DNA of 64,000 nucleotides from Crocinitomicaceae bacterium (lineage in GTDB: Bacteria; Bacteroidota; Bacteroidia; Flavobacteriales_D; Crocinitomicaceae). A model generated the notes under the pieces. It was not told the DNA's origin and ran no database searches. It saw nothing but the letters and a program-made list of their open reading frames with translations. The stretch spans positions 62,001-126,000 of the forward strand of contig JAQXBM010000064.1 of assembly GCA_029252405.1 (NCBI GenBank), given 5' to 3'. Made by a program: the position numbers and the translations under genes. Shown in pieces: positions 53,709 to 63,334 of this stretch. Numbering within the stretch: the first letter of the stretch is position 1; every line of letters begins with the position of its first letter.

Positions 53709-53736
53709 GATTATTTTTATCTCTCCATAAATAATC
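53709..53736. promoter_or_regulatory. Candidate OxyR operator between dps and oxyR
   Basis: GATTATTT (53709-53716) and AAATAATC (53729-53736) are perfect 8-bp inverted arms with a 12-bp spacer. The site lies between the divergent genes, about 26 nt upstream of the dps -7 box. LysR-type regulators bind such AT-rich dyads; assignment to OxyR is inferred from position. Confidence 0.55.
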
Positions 53737-53741
53737 ATTAT

Positions 53742-54656
53742 ATGATTTCGATCCAGCAAATGCAGTACATTTTAGTACTAAGTGAAGAACAACAATTTCA
53801 ACGCGCAAGTGAGAAATGCTTCGTAACGCAACCTACGCTGTCCATGCAACTGAAGAAGGCTGAAAACACCTTGGGGAATGCCATTTTTGATCGATCAACG
53901 ACGCCACTCGAACTGACGCCTTTTGGTGTGATGCTCCTTCCAATTGTACGCGATATTTTGTCTGAGTATGGTCGTATTTCAGACTTAACTGATAAACAAA
54001 AGGGCGAGTATCGCGAACGGGTTCGAATTGGAATTATCCCAACAATTGCTGATTACATGATTCCAGATCTCTTTAACAAATGGAAATCCGTTTTAACAGG
54101 CGTTCAGTTGACAATTGAGGAGATGAAAACGGAAGATGTGCTTGTTGCCTTGGATCAGAAGAAGATCGATGTTGGAATACTTGCTGGACCTGTAAATGAT
54201 CCCAAATTGAGAACTTCTGTGCTCTTTGATGAAGAGATTTTGGCTTTTGTTCCTGAATCGAATGCGAAGGAAGTGACTACAGAAGATTTGGAAAATCATC
54301 ATCCTTGGCTGTTGACATCAGGGAACTGCTTGCGCACACAAATGATTCACTTTTGCAGCTTGAACAAAGAAACAGATGAGTGGAATTACGAAGGTGGAAA
54401 CATGAATCTTCTAAAGCAGATGGTAGAAATGAACGGTGGCTACACGTTGATTCCAGAACGCGCAGTTCCAGAGAAAACCAAAGCATATAAGCGCATCAGA
54501 TCGGCAATTGGAGAAATTCCAGCTCGACAAATTATTGCGCTTTCACCCAATCGATCATCGAAGTGGGGGAGCATTGAGCAAATCATCAGATCTGTGCAGC
54601 ACGAATATGCAGGCAAAAAGAATGTGGAAGATTTGAAGTTGTTGAGTTGGGACTAA
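53742..54656 (+). CDS. oxyR: LysR-family peroxide regulator OxyR
   Basis: The 304-residue regulator has an N-terminal winged helix (about residues 1-60, MISIQQMQYILVLSEEQQFQ, TQPTLSMQLKKAENTLG) and a substrate-binding-like domain. C196 and C205 in NCLRTQMIHFC have the same nine-residue spacing as the redox cysteines C199 and C208 of E. coli OxyR, so peroxide sensing by a disulfide switch is likely. I chose ATG 53742 over an upstream GTG, which lies within dps. It diverges from dps. Confidence 0.93.
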   Translation: MISIQQMQYILVLSEEQQFQRASEKCFVTQPTLSMQLKKAENTLGNAIFDRSTTPLELTPFGVMLLPIVRDILSEYGRISDLTDKQKGEYRERVRIGIIPTIADYMIPDLFNKWKSVLTGVQLTIEEMKTEDVLVALDQKKIDVGILAGPVNDPKLRTSVLFDEEILAFVPESNAKEVTTEDLENHHPWLLTSGNCLRTQMIHFCSLNKETDEWNYEGGNMNLLKQMVEMNGGYTLIPERAVPEKTKAYKRIRSAIGEIPARQIIALSPNRSSKWGSIEQIIRSVQHEYAGKKNVEDLKLLSWD

Positions 54657-55069
54657 CGTTTTCGGTTCAATAGCCTCCAAAGAAATCCGCCTGCTGTTAC
54701 ATGTGTGGTTTTTCCTGCATTTTCATCGTTTCCTTCGGAATAATGACATACCAAGCATGTTTTGTAGTCCGCGTCAACTTCGAACGATGCAATAGAATAG
54801 CTGATTGTCTCAATTTCGTGACGGGTGTAAAACTTCTCTGACAAACAACGAGGACACAGAGCTGCACGATTCGGAAAAAATCCGTCTTCGCTGGAAATTT
54901 TCAGCTGTGCTTCGAACTCATCAGGATTCGGTGAAGAAATTCCGCGCTTTTCCATTTCTAGGGTGATCTTTTCTTTTGATCCCTTCATGAATTCGTTGAA
55001 GCGAAAATGGTGAAAGGCACGAAGTTCGTGATCGGATAGTTCGGTTAAGAAAGCGGCGAGTTTGCTCAT
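54653..55069 (-). CDS. Zinc-ribbon-like protein of unknown function
   Basis: The 138-residue protein has an N-terminal helical half (MSKLAAFLTELSDHELRAFH). The C-terminal half has two CxxC pairs (LCPRCLSEKF near residue 72 and CLVCHYSEG near 107), likely binding one zinc. It ends TAGGFLWRLLNRKR. Its start lies 4 nt after the kdtA stop, so the two may be co-transcribed, and its end overlaps oxyR convergently by 4 nt. No known family; the ATG at 55132 in frame overlaps kdtA and is unlikely. Confidence 0.75.
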   Translation of the reverse strand: MSKLAAFLTELSDHELRAFHHFRFNEFMKGSKEKITLEMEKRGISSPNPDEFEAQLKISSEDGFFPNRAALCPRCLSEKFYTRHEIETISYSIASFEVDADYKTCLVCHYSEGNDENAGKTTHVTAGGFLWRLLNRKR

Positions 55070-55073
55070 GGAG

Positions 55074-56288
55074 TCAAGATAAGAAAACGCTCTGAAATAT
55101 CTTCTTCGAAGCGCCCGCATTGGCTTCAACAAATGCTCGTTCTTTTGCGCTGATGGCGTTTAAATCAGAAAGAATCGTTTCAAATGAATTTTCGAATTGT
55201 GCAGTGGTTTCAATGGAAAAACCAAATCCGCCATCAATAAAAGCTTGAGCTTCTGGAAAACGGGTGTGTTTCGGTCCGAAAATCACCGGCAAACCAAATA
55301 CTGCGGGCTCCAAAATGTTGTGCAAACTTCCCGAGAAGCCACCTCCTACATATGCGAGCGTTCCATATTTGTACGAACTGGCCAAATGTCCAATCGTGTC
55401 CAAAATAAGAACATCAAAGTCCATCTCCGCTCCATCTTTTATGGTTGAATAACGCCCAACTTTTCTAGAAATTCCAGCAATGATGTGTTCGACATGTTTG
55501 TCATCAACCTGATGCGGTGCGATCAATATTTTCTTTGATGATTTATTGATCCAAGGAATAAGAATGGCTTCATCCGCTGGCCAAGAACTCCCAACAATCA
55601 GTAATTCTTCATTACCTTTAAAGGATTCAATAATTGCGTTATCCTTCGCTTTTTCGCGATTTTCAATCACGCGATCAAAACGACTGTCGCCAGTAATTGT
55701 AACGTTCGCAATATCAATCGAATTCAATAGATCCTCCGATGCTTGATTCTGAACAAAAAAGTGATCGAACTGCTTCAAAATCTTGCGGAAGAAACCACCG
55801 TGCCATTTGAAAAAACGCTGACTCGGGCGAAAAATCCCACTGACATTGTAAATTTCACTTCCGTTTTTCTTCGCACTAAGAATGTAATTCCCCCAAAATT
55901 CATATTTCACAAAGAAACTTTGTTTTGGAGCAAAATGTTGAATGAACACTCGTGCATTGTTCGGAGTATCCAAAGGCAAGTAGCATACGAAATCAGCTTG
56001 GTGATCGCGCTTTTCATAATGTTCAAACCCTGATGGAGAAAAGAAAGTAACCAACAAGAATACCTCAGGGTTCCTTGATTTTATTTCAGTCATCAACGGC
56101 AATCCTTGATCGAATTCACCTAGTGAGGCGCAATGAAACCAAATCACATCTTTGTTGTTTGTTTCGGGAAGATTGTCGGTCCAGTTTTTACGACCTACTA
56201 GCCATTTTTTTGCTTTCGGCGTGAATAATGAAGCCAAGCGTATTGCCAAGCCATAGGCGCGAACTCCAAAAGTATACAGGAATTGCAT
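55074..56288 (-). CDS. kdtA: 3-deoxy-D-manno-octulosonic-acid (Kdo) transferase
   Basis: It adds Kdo to lipid A precursor at the inner membrane. The 404-residue protein starts with a membrane anchor (MQFLYTFGVRAYGLAIRLAS) and shows the GT-B family motifs WFHCASLGEFDQGLPL (catalytic Glu), FVKYEFWGNYI, VVGSSWPADE-like LLIVGSSWPADE and YVGGGFSGSLHNILEPAV. From ATG 56288 it shares the TGATG junction with the upstream outer-membrane gene, implying coupling. An in-frame ATG at 56339 would overlap that gene more. Confidence 0.93.
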   Translation of the reverse strand: MQFLYTFGVRAYGLAIRLASLFTPKAKKWLVGRKNWTDNLPETNNKDVIWFHCASLGEFDQGLPLMTEIKSRNPEVFLLVTFFSPSGFEHYEKRDHQADFVCYLPLDTPNNARVFIQHFAPKQSFFVKYEFWGNYILSAKKNGSEIYNVSGIFRPSQRFFKWHGGFFRKILKQFDHFFVQNQASEDLLNSIDIANVTITGDSRFDRVIENREKAKDNAIIESFKGNEELLIVGSSWPADEAILIPWINKSSKKILIAPHQVDDKHVEHIIAGISRKVGRYSTIKDGAEMDFDVLILDTIGHLASSYKYGTLAYVGGGFSGSLHNILEPAVFGLPVIFGPKHTRFPEAQAFIDGGFGFSIETTAQFENSFETILSDLNAISAKERAFVEANAGASKKIFQSVFLS

Positions 56289-57055
56289 CAGTCGAAGTAA
56301 TAATCCTTTGGTTGACGCTGATAGATAGGAATCATCCAACCTACTTTAAATCCAAATTGAAGATCTAACCTTAAATCTGTCGAAACCGGGACTTCAGGAG
56401 AATCAAAATTGATCGTTCTACGGTTGTATGTGAATCCTTGCTGTGCGTAAAAACCTGCGAAGAAGTTAATCGGGCTGTCATTCGCCATCAAAGTATATCC
56501 AATAAATTGGCTCGTGTTGACGCCGGTTGTCAGGCGATCATATCCTTTACGATAGTCCAATTCAATTTGAGGTACGACGTGATCTTGTGTTTCAACGCGC
56601 AATTTGTGCAGCAAATAACCCACACCAAAATTCACGTAAATTCCTGAATTCGGATTTGGTGACAAAACTGGGATTACCTTTCCAACAGTCCCATTGGCGT
56701 AAAATCCTCGTGGCATGGTTCTCACAATGGCAATATCACCATTCTGATCAGTAATGTTTCCATTTGAATCAATCAGGTGATCAAAGACACCAGCCATTCG
56801 AACTTGCCCTCCAAACATATACGCTGCGTCCAAACCAACTACCCAGTTCTTTTGCGTTTTGTACCCTGCAAAGAGTCCAATGTGATTCATGAAACCATAG
56901 CGGTCGGCTAAATCTCCTTCTGGAACACAACCACCATATTGAACAACTAGCCAAGTGCTTGGGATGATTGAATCAGAAACGTTTCGTTGTGCATTTGAAT
57001 GTGCGGAAATCAGCGTAAAACAAGCGAAAAGTATGGAAGTAATCAATGTTTTCAT
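56288..57055 (-). CDS. Secreted beta-barrel-like outer-membrane protein, unknown function
   Basis: The 255-residue product has a signal peptide (about residues 1-24, ending SHSNAQ). Alternating strands follow (GCVPEGDLADRYGFMNHIGLF, FYANGTVGKVIPV, TLMANDSPINFFAGFYAQQG), ending LQFGFKVGWMIPIYQR. This suits an eight-stranded outer-membrane barrel of about 230 residues. It overlaps kdtA by one base and is likely co-transcribed with it. Its role is unknown. Confidence 0.78.
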   Translation of the reverse strand: MKTLITSILFACFTLISAHSNAQRNVSDSIIPSTWLVVQYGGCVPEGDLADRYGFMNHIGLFAGYKTQKNWVVGLDAAYMFGGQVRMAGVFDHLIDSNGNITDQNGDIAIVRTMPRGFYANGTVGKVIPVLSPNPNSGIYVNFGVGYLLHKLRVETQDHVVPQIELDYRKGYDRLTTGVNTSQFIGYTLMANDSPINFFAGFYAQQGFTYNRRTINFDSPEVPVSTDLRLDLQFGFKVGWMIPIYQRQPKDYYFD

Positions 57056-57171
57056 AAGCCGATGCAAGTGCATCAAGATTTTGTTAGTAATCAAGAATAA
57101 TAACGAAGGTAACTATCAAATATTGGATTTTGGAAGGTTTTACACTTTTTTATGAGCTGAAAGTACAGGTC

Positions 57172-57219
57172 AAAAAAATCCCCGATCCCGAAAGTTATCG
57201 GAATCGAGGATTATTTTTT
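57172..57219 (-). terminator. Terminator of the ompA-like gene
   Basis: On the minus strand ATCCTCGATTCCGA and TCGGGATCGGGGAT pair with one G-U pair and a few mismatches around a 6-nt loop, followed by seven T. It lies about 26 nt after the stop codon. Confidence 0.8.
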
Positions 57220-57244
57220 CGATTAAGAAGAAATCCTAATCGTA

Positions 57245-59068
57245 TTATTTTGCTTTGTACATTGTAGTTTGAACGATAACTCGACGGTTTTTCGCTCTAC
57301 CGGCAGCTGTACCGTTGTCTGCTACTGGTTGTGTTTCACCATATCCTTCAGATGCAAGATGATCAGCATCAACTCCTTTGTTGATCAAGTAATCTTTTAC
57401 AGCTTTTGCACGTGCTTTAGAAAGATTCAAGTTCATTTGATCGTTTCCTTGGCTGTCAGTGTGACCTTCGATTGACGCTTTCACTTCTGGATGCGCTTTG
57501 AAGATTTCTGCTAATTTGTTCAGATCTGGGTAAGACTCACCCTTGATAGTTGATTTTCCTGAGTTGAAGTAGATGTGCTCAGAAGCACTCTTGATTTGCG
57601 CTAGCAATTCTTCGTCCAATGCACATCCTGCCGCTGCAACTGTTCCTGCCACTGTAGGGCAATGGTCTGCCTTATCATTTACTGAATCACCGTCAGTATC
57701 TGGATTGTTTCCATCAGTTCCCAATTTCGCTTCTACTGCGTTTGTTAATCCGTCACCATCAGGATCACAATCTTTTCCAGAGGTAAATGGATCACATGCA
57801 TCTTTAGGATTTGATTTCCCTGAAGCATTCGCTGAAGTTGAAGGGCTATCTGCACCTAAGAATTCCTCACCATCGTTCAATCCGTCTCCATCTGAATCTG
57901 GGTTGTTTGGATTTGTTCCGATTTTAGCTTCCATTGCATCAGAAAGACCATCTTTATCTGAATCAGGACCTGAGTTATCAACTTTTGGACATCCTTTGTC
58001 ATCACCGGCGATAGTTGGACAAGCATCCTCACCATCGTTTACACCATCTCCATCTGAGTCAGCCATGTCTGGGCTAGTTCCAAGTTTCGATTCTTCATCG
58101 TTCGTTAAACCATCTCCATCAGCATCACAGTTTCCACCTTCAGTACTTGGATCACAATCATCCATCGGATCAGATTTGAAAGTTGCTTCGAAATCAGAAG
58201 TAGAAGAATCATCGATTCCTGTTATTTCCTCACCATCGTTGTAACCATCGTTATCTGTATCTGGGTTGTTTGGGTTTGTTCCGATTGATGCTTCCATTGC
58301 GTCAGAAAGTCCATCATTATCAGAATCTTTTTCCGGTACACCAGCTCCAACGCTTACTCCATCTACGAAGTAGTAGGCACGGATACTATTTACACCGTTT
58401 CCTCCACCAACTGCTTTTGAGCTTGCTGGTTCGTTGAAAACACCGATTGTAAGGTACTGCTCTCCGCCTTTTGCTGTGAATGTTCCTTCAATCTTTGTCC
58501 ATTTTGATTTAGAATCAACAACATTGCTCGTAACGACTTGTGGCGTCGTCATGATATATGCATTCGACTTTTGATTTACCGATTCAGAAGTAAGGCTCGC
58601 TCCAAATCCGCTAACAGCGTAACCACTGTTTTCAGCTAAACTCACGTAGTAAGTCACTTTATAAGATTGTCCAGCAGTAAGAGCCTTGTTTAATTTCGTA
58701 GTAATGTATTCAGAGTATTTTCCATAACCTTCAGTTTCTACAACTGCCATATCTTGTATAGAGAAACCCGAAGACTTGTCATTTTGATACGCGATGATTC
58801 CTGCGTATCCATCACCTTTAAATGGAGCTTGCTCTCCAAGACGATTGCTAGCAGTACCCATGTTTGAGCACTTCTTTGAATTGTTATGATAAAAATCTGT
58901 TGTTCCTCCGTTACCGTTGCTCCATCCATTAGCCAAATTAAGTTGGTTGAATGTGCGCGGTGCTTTCGTTGCATTAGAGAAATCTCCGTTGTCAACTTGA
59001 GCTGTAGCAGAACCCACTGTCAGCGCGATAGCCGCTACTGCTAGTGAGAATTGGTTGATTGTATTCAT
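57245..59068 (-). CDS. OmpA-family protein with thrombospondin type 3 repeats
   Basis: The 607-residue outer-membrane protein has a signal peptide (NTINQFSLAVAAIALTVGS), then a beta-rich domain of about 200 residues. Several Asp/Asn-rich TSP type 3 repeats follow (about 245-490), with pattern DSDxDGLSDAxExxxGTNPNNPD. A C-terminal OmpA domain (about 490-607) includes IYFNSGKSTIKGESYPDLNK and the peptidoglycan-binding NLSKARAKAVKDYL. The repeats bind calcium and the end anchors the protein to peptidoglycan. The ATG at 59068 is chosen for the signal peptide; a frame open to 59182 lacks one. A TACATTTG box lies upstream. Confidence 0.92.
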   Translation of the reverse strand: MNTINQFSLAVAAIALTVGSATAQVDNGDFSNATKAPRTFNQLNLANGWSNGNGGTTDFYHNNSKKCSNMGTASNRLGEQAPFKGDGYAGIIAYQNDKSSGFSIQDMAVVETEGYGKYSEYITTKLNKALTAGQSYKVTYYVSLAENSGYAVSGFGASLTSESVNQKSNAYIMTTPQVVTSNVVDSKSKWTKIEGTFTAKGGEQYLTIGVFNEPASSKAVGGGNGVNSIRAYYFVDGVSVGAGVPEKDSDNDGLSDAMEASIGTNPNNPDTDNDGYNDGEEITGIDDSSTSDFEATFKSDPMDDCDPSTEGGNCDADGDGLTNDEESKLGTSPDMADSDGDGVNDGEDACPTIAGDDKGCPKVDNSGPDSDKDGLSDAMEAKIGTNPNNPDSDGDGLNDGEEFLGADSPSTSANASGKSNPKDACDPFTSGKDCDPDGDGLTNAVEAKLGTDGNNPDTDGDSVNDKADHCPTVAGTVAAAGCALDEELLAQIKSASEHIYFNSGKSTIKGESYPDLNKLAEIFKAHPEVKASIEGHTDSQGNDQMNLNLSKARAKAVKDYLINKGVDADHLASEGYGETQPVADNGTAAGRAKNRRVIVQTTMYKAK

Positions 59069-59092
59069 GTGTTTTTCAATTTTTGGTTGAGG

Positions 59093-59100
59093 CAAATGTA
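59093..59100 (-). promoter_or_regulatory. -7 box TACATTTG of the ompA-like gene
   Basis: TACATTTG on the minus strand is a perfect TAnnTTTG match, 24 nt before the ATG. A TTG lies 15 nt further upstream, a little close. Confidence 0.6.
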
Positions 59101-59301
59101 TAGAGAGATGAATGACAATGTCGAGTTTAGCCTTTGGTTTTCTATGAGTTAACGGTAGAATACGATAAACCGCAGATTTCACTTCAGAAAAAGGGCTTAA
59201 TTTTGCAGAAAGCGATTTACAATTTTTCGAATTGCGAATCGTTGGAATAGCGCGTTGGTTATATTATCTTTAGCGCGCTTAAATAATAAGTTATCCCTAG
59301 C

Positions 59302-60435
59302 ATGAGAAAAATTCAAATGGTCGACTTGATCGCCCAGTATCAGAAAATTAAACCCGAGGTTGACAGTGCGATCCTGAATATCATGGAAACAGCACAGTTC
59401 ATAAATGGTCCTGAAGTAAAAGGATTTCAAAAAGAATTGGAAGAATACCTCGACGTGAAACACGTGGTTCCTTGTGCTAATGGAACAGATGCTCTACAAA
59501 TTGCGTTGATGGCAATCGGAGCAAAACCTGGTGATGAGGTGATTACGCCTTCGTTCACATACATCGCGACGACTGAGGTGATGGCTCTTTTGGGTCTTAC
59601 GCCAGTTTTCGTAGAAGTAGAAAAAGATTCATTTTGTATCGATCCTGCAGCAATCGAAGCTGCGATAACGGATAAAACAGTGGCAATTGTTCCTGTTCAC
59701 CTTTATGGTCAAGCGGCAAATATGGATGCCATAATGGACATCGCAAACCGTCACGATTTAAAAGTGATCGAAGACAATGCTCAGGCAATTGGAAGTGATT
59801 ACAAAATGGCTGACGGTTCAACCAAAAAGACAGGAGGGATTGGACACATTGGATGTACTTCTTTCTTCCCATCAAAGAATTTAGGTTGCTACGGAGATGG
59901 AGGTGCAATTTGCACTGATGATGATGAGCTTGCTGCACAAATGAGAATGATCGCTAATCACGGGCAAAGCAAACGTTACTACCACGACATCGTGGGATGT
60001 AACTCACGTTTGGATAGCATTCAAGCGGCAGTTTTGAGAATCAAGTTGAGAAGGTTGGACAATGAATACGTTGCAGCTCGACGAGCGGTAGCTGAACATT
60101 ACAACAACTTTTTTGCTCAATTCCCACAGATTAAAACTCCAGTGATGGATATTTACTCCAATCACGTTTTTCATCAGTACACAATGACCTTGGATGGAGT
60201 GGACAGAGACGGGTTGAATGCTTTCTTAGCGGAACGCGATATTCCATCGATGATTTACTACCCAGTTCCTGCTCACCGTCAGAAGATGTTTGATGCATTC
60301 AACAGCTCAGAAACAAATTTGCCGGTAACCGATTGGTTAACTGAACGTGTGATTTCACTCCCAATTCATACGGAAATGGACAAAGAACAACTCGATTACA
60401 TCTGCCAAGGAGTAGCAGATTTTCTTACGAAATAA
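59302..60435 (+). CDS. DegT/DnrJ/EryC1/StrS-family sugar aminotransferase
   Basis: This PLP enzyme of 377 residues aminates a nucleotide-linked keto sugar. It shows CANGTDALQIALMA, HLYGQAANMDAI, EDNAQAIGS and the PLP lysine in TSFFPSKNLGCYGDGG. It resembles the WbpE/WlbC group, which aminates the 3-keto form of UDP-GlcNAcA. It is first in a tight sugar-nucleotide operon that also holds a WbpD/WlbB-like acetyltransferase and a WbpB/WlbA-like oxidoreductase, supporting that role. The ATG at 59302 gives the family start MRKIQMVDLIAQY. Confidence 0.9.
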   Translation: MRKIQMVDLIAQYQKIKPEVDSAILNIMETAQFINGPEVKGFQKELEEYLDVKHVVPCANGTDALQIALMAIGAKPGDEVITPSFTYIATTEVMALLGLTPVFVEVEKDSFCIDPAAIEAAITDKTVAIVPVHLYGQAANMDAIMDIANRHDLKVIEDNAQAIGSDYKMADGSTKKTGGIGHIGCTSFFPSKNLGCYGDGGAICTDDDELAAQMRMIANHGQSKRYYHDIVGCNSRLDSIQAAVLRIKLRRLDNEYVAARRAVAEHYNNFFAQFPQIKTPVMDIYSNHVFHQYTMTLDGVDRDGLNAFLAERDIPSMIYYPVPAHRQKMFDAFNSSETNLPVTDWLTERVISLPIHTEMDKEQLDYICQGVADFLTK

Positions 60436-60440
60436 ATTAG

Positions 60441-61763
60441 ATGAAGAAGATAACAGTCGTTGGTACCGGATATGTTGGTTTGGTAACTGGAACCTGCTTT
60501 GCAGATACAGGAAATCAAGTGATTTGTGTAGACATCAACGAAGAAAAAGTCAACCAAATGCGGAACGGTAAAGTTCCGATTTACGAACCGCACCTCGATA
60601 GTGTGTTCCAGAGAAATATTGCAGCTGGAAGAATATCGTTTACTACAGACTTAAGAGAGGCAGTTGATTCTGCTGAGATTATATTTTTAGCACTTCCAAC
60701 CCCTCCAGGTGAGGATGGTTCTGCCGACTTGAGCTACATTTTAGCGGTTGCAGAGCAATTGGGAGAGATGATTACTGATTTTAAAGTCATCGTAGATAAA
60801 TCAACTGTTCCTGTTGGAACGGCTAGAAAGGTTGAAGCGAAGATTAAGGAAAAGGCCAAAGTAGAATTCGCTGTGGTGTCGAATCCTGAATTCCTTCGTG
60901 AAGGTTTTGCAGTGGATGATTTTATGAATCCTGATCGCGTCGTGATTGGAACTTCAGATCCTAGAGCTGTGAAGTCAATGGAAGAGTTGTACAAACCATT
61001 TGTGAGTAACGATAAGCCACTCATTGTAATGGACGAGGAGTCTGCAGAGCTGACAAAGTACGCTGCGAATTCATTCTTAGCGACCAAGATTACATTCATG
61101 AATGAAATTGCGAATTTCTGTGAGTTAGTTGGCGCTGATGTTGATAAAGTACGTTTGGGTGTCGGAACAGATGCTCGTATCGGTCCGCGTTTCCTTTATC
61201 CCGGAATCGGATTTGGAGGAAGCTGTTTCCCAAAAGATGTACAGGCCTTGGTAAAGAGCGGTAAAGAAAATGGATACCAATTCGAAATTATCAACAGTGT
61301 ACTCGAAGTAAATCACAGACAAAAACTGCGATTGGTTGAGAAAATTGTTGACTATTTTGGAGATGTAAAAGGAAAGAAATTAGCCCTTTGGGGATTGGCA
61401 TTTAAGCCAGATACGGATGACATTCGTGAAGCATCTGCACTTTACATGATAGAAGCGTTGACAAACCTCGGTGCCGAGATTGTAGCTTTCGATCCTGAAG
61501 CAAGTGAAAATGTGAAAGGGGTTGTGGGTGATAAAATCAGTTACGCTTCAAATCAATACGATGCTTTAGACGGTTGCGATGCGTTGATGATTGCCACAGA
61601 ATGGGGGTTATTCAGAAATCCAGATTTCGATAAGTTGAAAGAGAAATTGAATCAACCAATCATTTTTGATGGACGTAATCTCTACGAATTGGATCGAATG
61701 GCAGAAAGAGGATTCTACTACAGTTCAATTGGACGACAAACAGTAATTCCGAAATTGAGTTAA
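60441..61763 (+). CDS. ugd: UDP-glucose 6-dehydrogenase
   Basis: The 440-residue enzyme oxidises UDP-glucose to UDP-glucuronate with two NAD. Visible are the Rossmann start VVGTGYVGLVTGTCFAD, IFLALPTPPGEDGS, the lysine region ELTKYAANSFLATKI and catalytic Cys in FGGSCFPKDVQAL, and a second Rossmann-like domain with LWGLAFKPDTDDIREA. The sequence fits UDP-glucose rather than UDP-GlcNAc dehydrogenases better, and UDP-xylose synthase is the next gene. It follows the aminotransferase by 5 nt. Confidence 0.93.
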   Translation: MKKITVVGTGYVGLVTGTCFADTGNQVICVDINEEKVNQMRNGKVPIYEPHLDSVFQRNIAAGRISFTTDLREAVDSAEIIFLALPTPPGEDGSADLSYILAVAEQLGEMITDFKVIVDKSTVPVGTARKVEAKIKEKAKVEFAVVSNPEFLREGFAVDDFMNPDRVVIGTSDPRAVKSMEELYKPFVSNDKPLIVMDEESAELTKYAANSFLATKITFMNEIANFCELVGADVDKVRLGVGTDARIGPRFLYPGIGFGGSCFPKDVQALVKSGKENGYQFEIINSVLEVNHRQKLRLVEKIVDYFGDVKGKKLALWGLAFKPDTDDIREASALYMIEALTNLGAEIVAFDPEASENVKGVVGDKISYASNQYDALDGCDALMIATEWGLFRNPDFDKLKEKLNQPIIFDGRNLYELDRMAERGFYYSSIGRQTVIPKLS

Positions 61764-62759
61764 ATGGAAAGTCGAAAACGAATACTGATTACTGGGGCTG
61801 CGGGCTTTTTAGGTTCGCATCTGTGTGATTTCTTCATCGCAAAAGATTACGATGTGATCGCAATGGACAACCTTATAACTGGAAGTCTCAAGAATATTGA
61901 ACACCTTTTTCCGCTTGAAAACTTCGAATTCCATCACCACGATGTATCGAATTTCATCCATGTTTCAGGTGATTTGGATTACATTCTGCATTTCGCATCA
62001 CCAGCAAGTCCTATTGATTACTTAAAGATTCCAATTCAAACCTTGAAAGTCGGGTCTTTAGGAATACACAACTGTCTTGGACTTGCGAAACAAAAGAACG
62101 CACGCGTAATGATTGCTTCTACATCAGAGGTATACGGCGATCCTGAAGTGCATCCGCAAGTGGAAGAATATTGGGGACATGTGAATCCAGTTGGACCACG
62201 TGGTGTATATGATGAAGCAAAACGTTTTCAAGAAGCCATGACTATGGCCTATCATACATTCCACGGATTGGAGACGCGAATTGTGCGTATTTTCAATACT
62301 TACGGACCAAGAATGCGGCTGAATGACGGTCGTGTTTTGCCAGCATTTATAGGACAAGCACTACGAGGCGAAGACATCACGATTTTTGGTGACGGATCGC
62401 AGACAAGGTCTTTTTGCTACGTAAGCGATTTGGTAGAAGGAATCTACCGTTTGCTTCTCAGCGACTACACACAACCAATGAATATTGGTAATCCTTCAGA
62501 AATTTCAATCAAGGATTTCGCGGAAGAAATCATTGAACTTACAGGAACGGATCAGAAAGTTGTGTACAAAGATCTACCTGTTGACGATCCTAAACAACGT
62601 CAACCGGATATTACTAAGGCAAAGAAGATCTTGGATTGGGAACCGAAAGTGGATCGAGCGGAAGGGCTAAAAATCACTTACGAATATTTCCAGTCCTTGT
62701 CGCAAGAGGAATTGCTCAAGACGGATCATAATAACTTTGAAAAATACATCAAGCACTAA
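61764..62759 (+). CDS. UDP-glucuronate decarboxylase (UDP-xylose synthase)
   Basis: This extended SDR enzyme of 331 residues decarboxylates UDP-glucuronate to UDP-xylose. It has the NAD motif [20 protein letters not shown]-like [13 protein letters not shown], the [14 protein letters not shown] segment and the catalytic Tyr/Lys in [12 protein letters not shown]. It also has NTYGPRMR and [14 protein letters not shown]. It starts directly after the ugd stop, so product and substrate are linked. Other NAD-dependent epimerases are less likely given the SPASP and STSEVYG motifs. Confidence 0.9.
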   Translation: MESRKRILITGAAGFLGSHLCDFFIAKDYDVIAMDNLITGSLKNIEHLFPLENFEFHHHDVSNFIHVSGDLDYILHFASPASPIDYLKIPIQTLKVGSLGIHNCLGLAKQKNARVMIASTSEVYGDPEVHPQVEEYWGHVNPVGPRGVYDEAKRFQEAMTMAYHTFHGLETRIVRIFNTYGPRMRLNDGRVLPAFIGQALRGEDITIFGDGSQTRSFCYVSDLVEGIYRLLLSDYTQPMNIGNPSEISIKDFAEEIIELTGTDQKVVYKDLPVDDPKQRQPDITKAKKILDWEPKVDRAEGLKITYEYFQSLSQEELLKTDHNNFEKYIKH

Positions 62760-63334
62760 TGGCATATTTTGCACACGATACAGCAGTAATTGACGAAGGA
62801 TGTGAAATCGGCGAAGGAACGAAGATTTGGCACTTTTCCCACATTATGCCCGATTGTATTATCGGAGAATCGTGCAACATCGGTCAAAACGTAGTGGTTT
62901 CTCCAGGTGTAATCTTGGGCAGAAACGTGAAAATTCAGAATAACGTTTCTATTTATACAGGCGTGATTTGTGAAGATGATGTATTTTTGGGGCCATCAAT
63001 GGTGTTTACCAATGTTACGAACCCTCGAAGTGCTGTCAATCGCAAAACAGAATATGCAAAAACGGTCGTTCGAAAAGGGGCAAGTATCGGAGCAAATGCA
63101 ACGATTGTCTGCGGATACGATATCGGTAAGTTTGCATTCATTGGCGCAGGAGCCGTTGTTACGAAACACGTGCCAGATTATGCCTTGGTTGTAGGGAATC
63201 CTGCACGGCAAATGGGCTGGATGAGTGAACACGGTGAAAGATTGAACTTTGACGCTTCGGGAAGTGCAACGTGCATTGGAAGCGGTGAAAAATACCTTTT
63301 GGAAGAAGGAAAGGTGAAAAAAGTGATAGAATGA
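62759..63334 (+). CDS. Left-handed beta-helix acetyltransferase (WbpD/WlbB-like)
   Basis: The 191-residue protein is made of hexapeptide repeats ([52 protein letters not shown]). The tail is [15 protein letters not shown], typical of WbpD/WlbB acetyltransferases that N-acetylate the 3-amino group made by the aminotransferase. The ATG overlaps the upstream stop by one base, and its own stop overlaps the next ATG by 4 nt. Confidence 0.9.
   Translation: MAYFAHDTAVIDEGCEIGEGTKIWHFSHIMPDCIIGESCNIGQNVVVSPGVILGRNVKIQNNVSIYTGVICEDDVFLGPSMVFTNVTNPRSAVNRKTEYAKTVVRKGASIGANATIVCGYDIGKFAFIGAGAVVTKHVPDYALVVGNPARQMGWMSEHGERLNFDASGSATCIGSGEKYLLEEGKVKKVIE

Noticed and set aside
57573-58244. Long plus-strand frame rich in Ser/Pro
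   Set aside because: It mirrors the calcium-binding repeats of the OmpA-like protein and has no own start signals.
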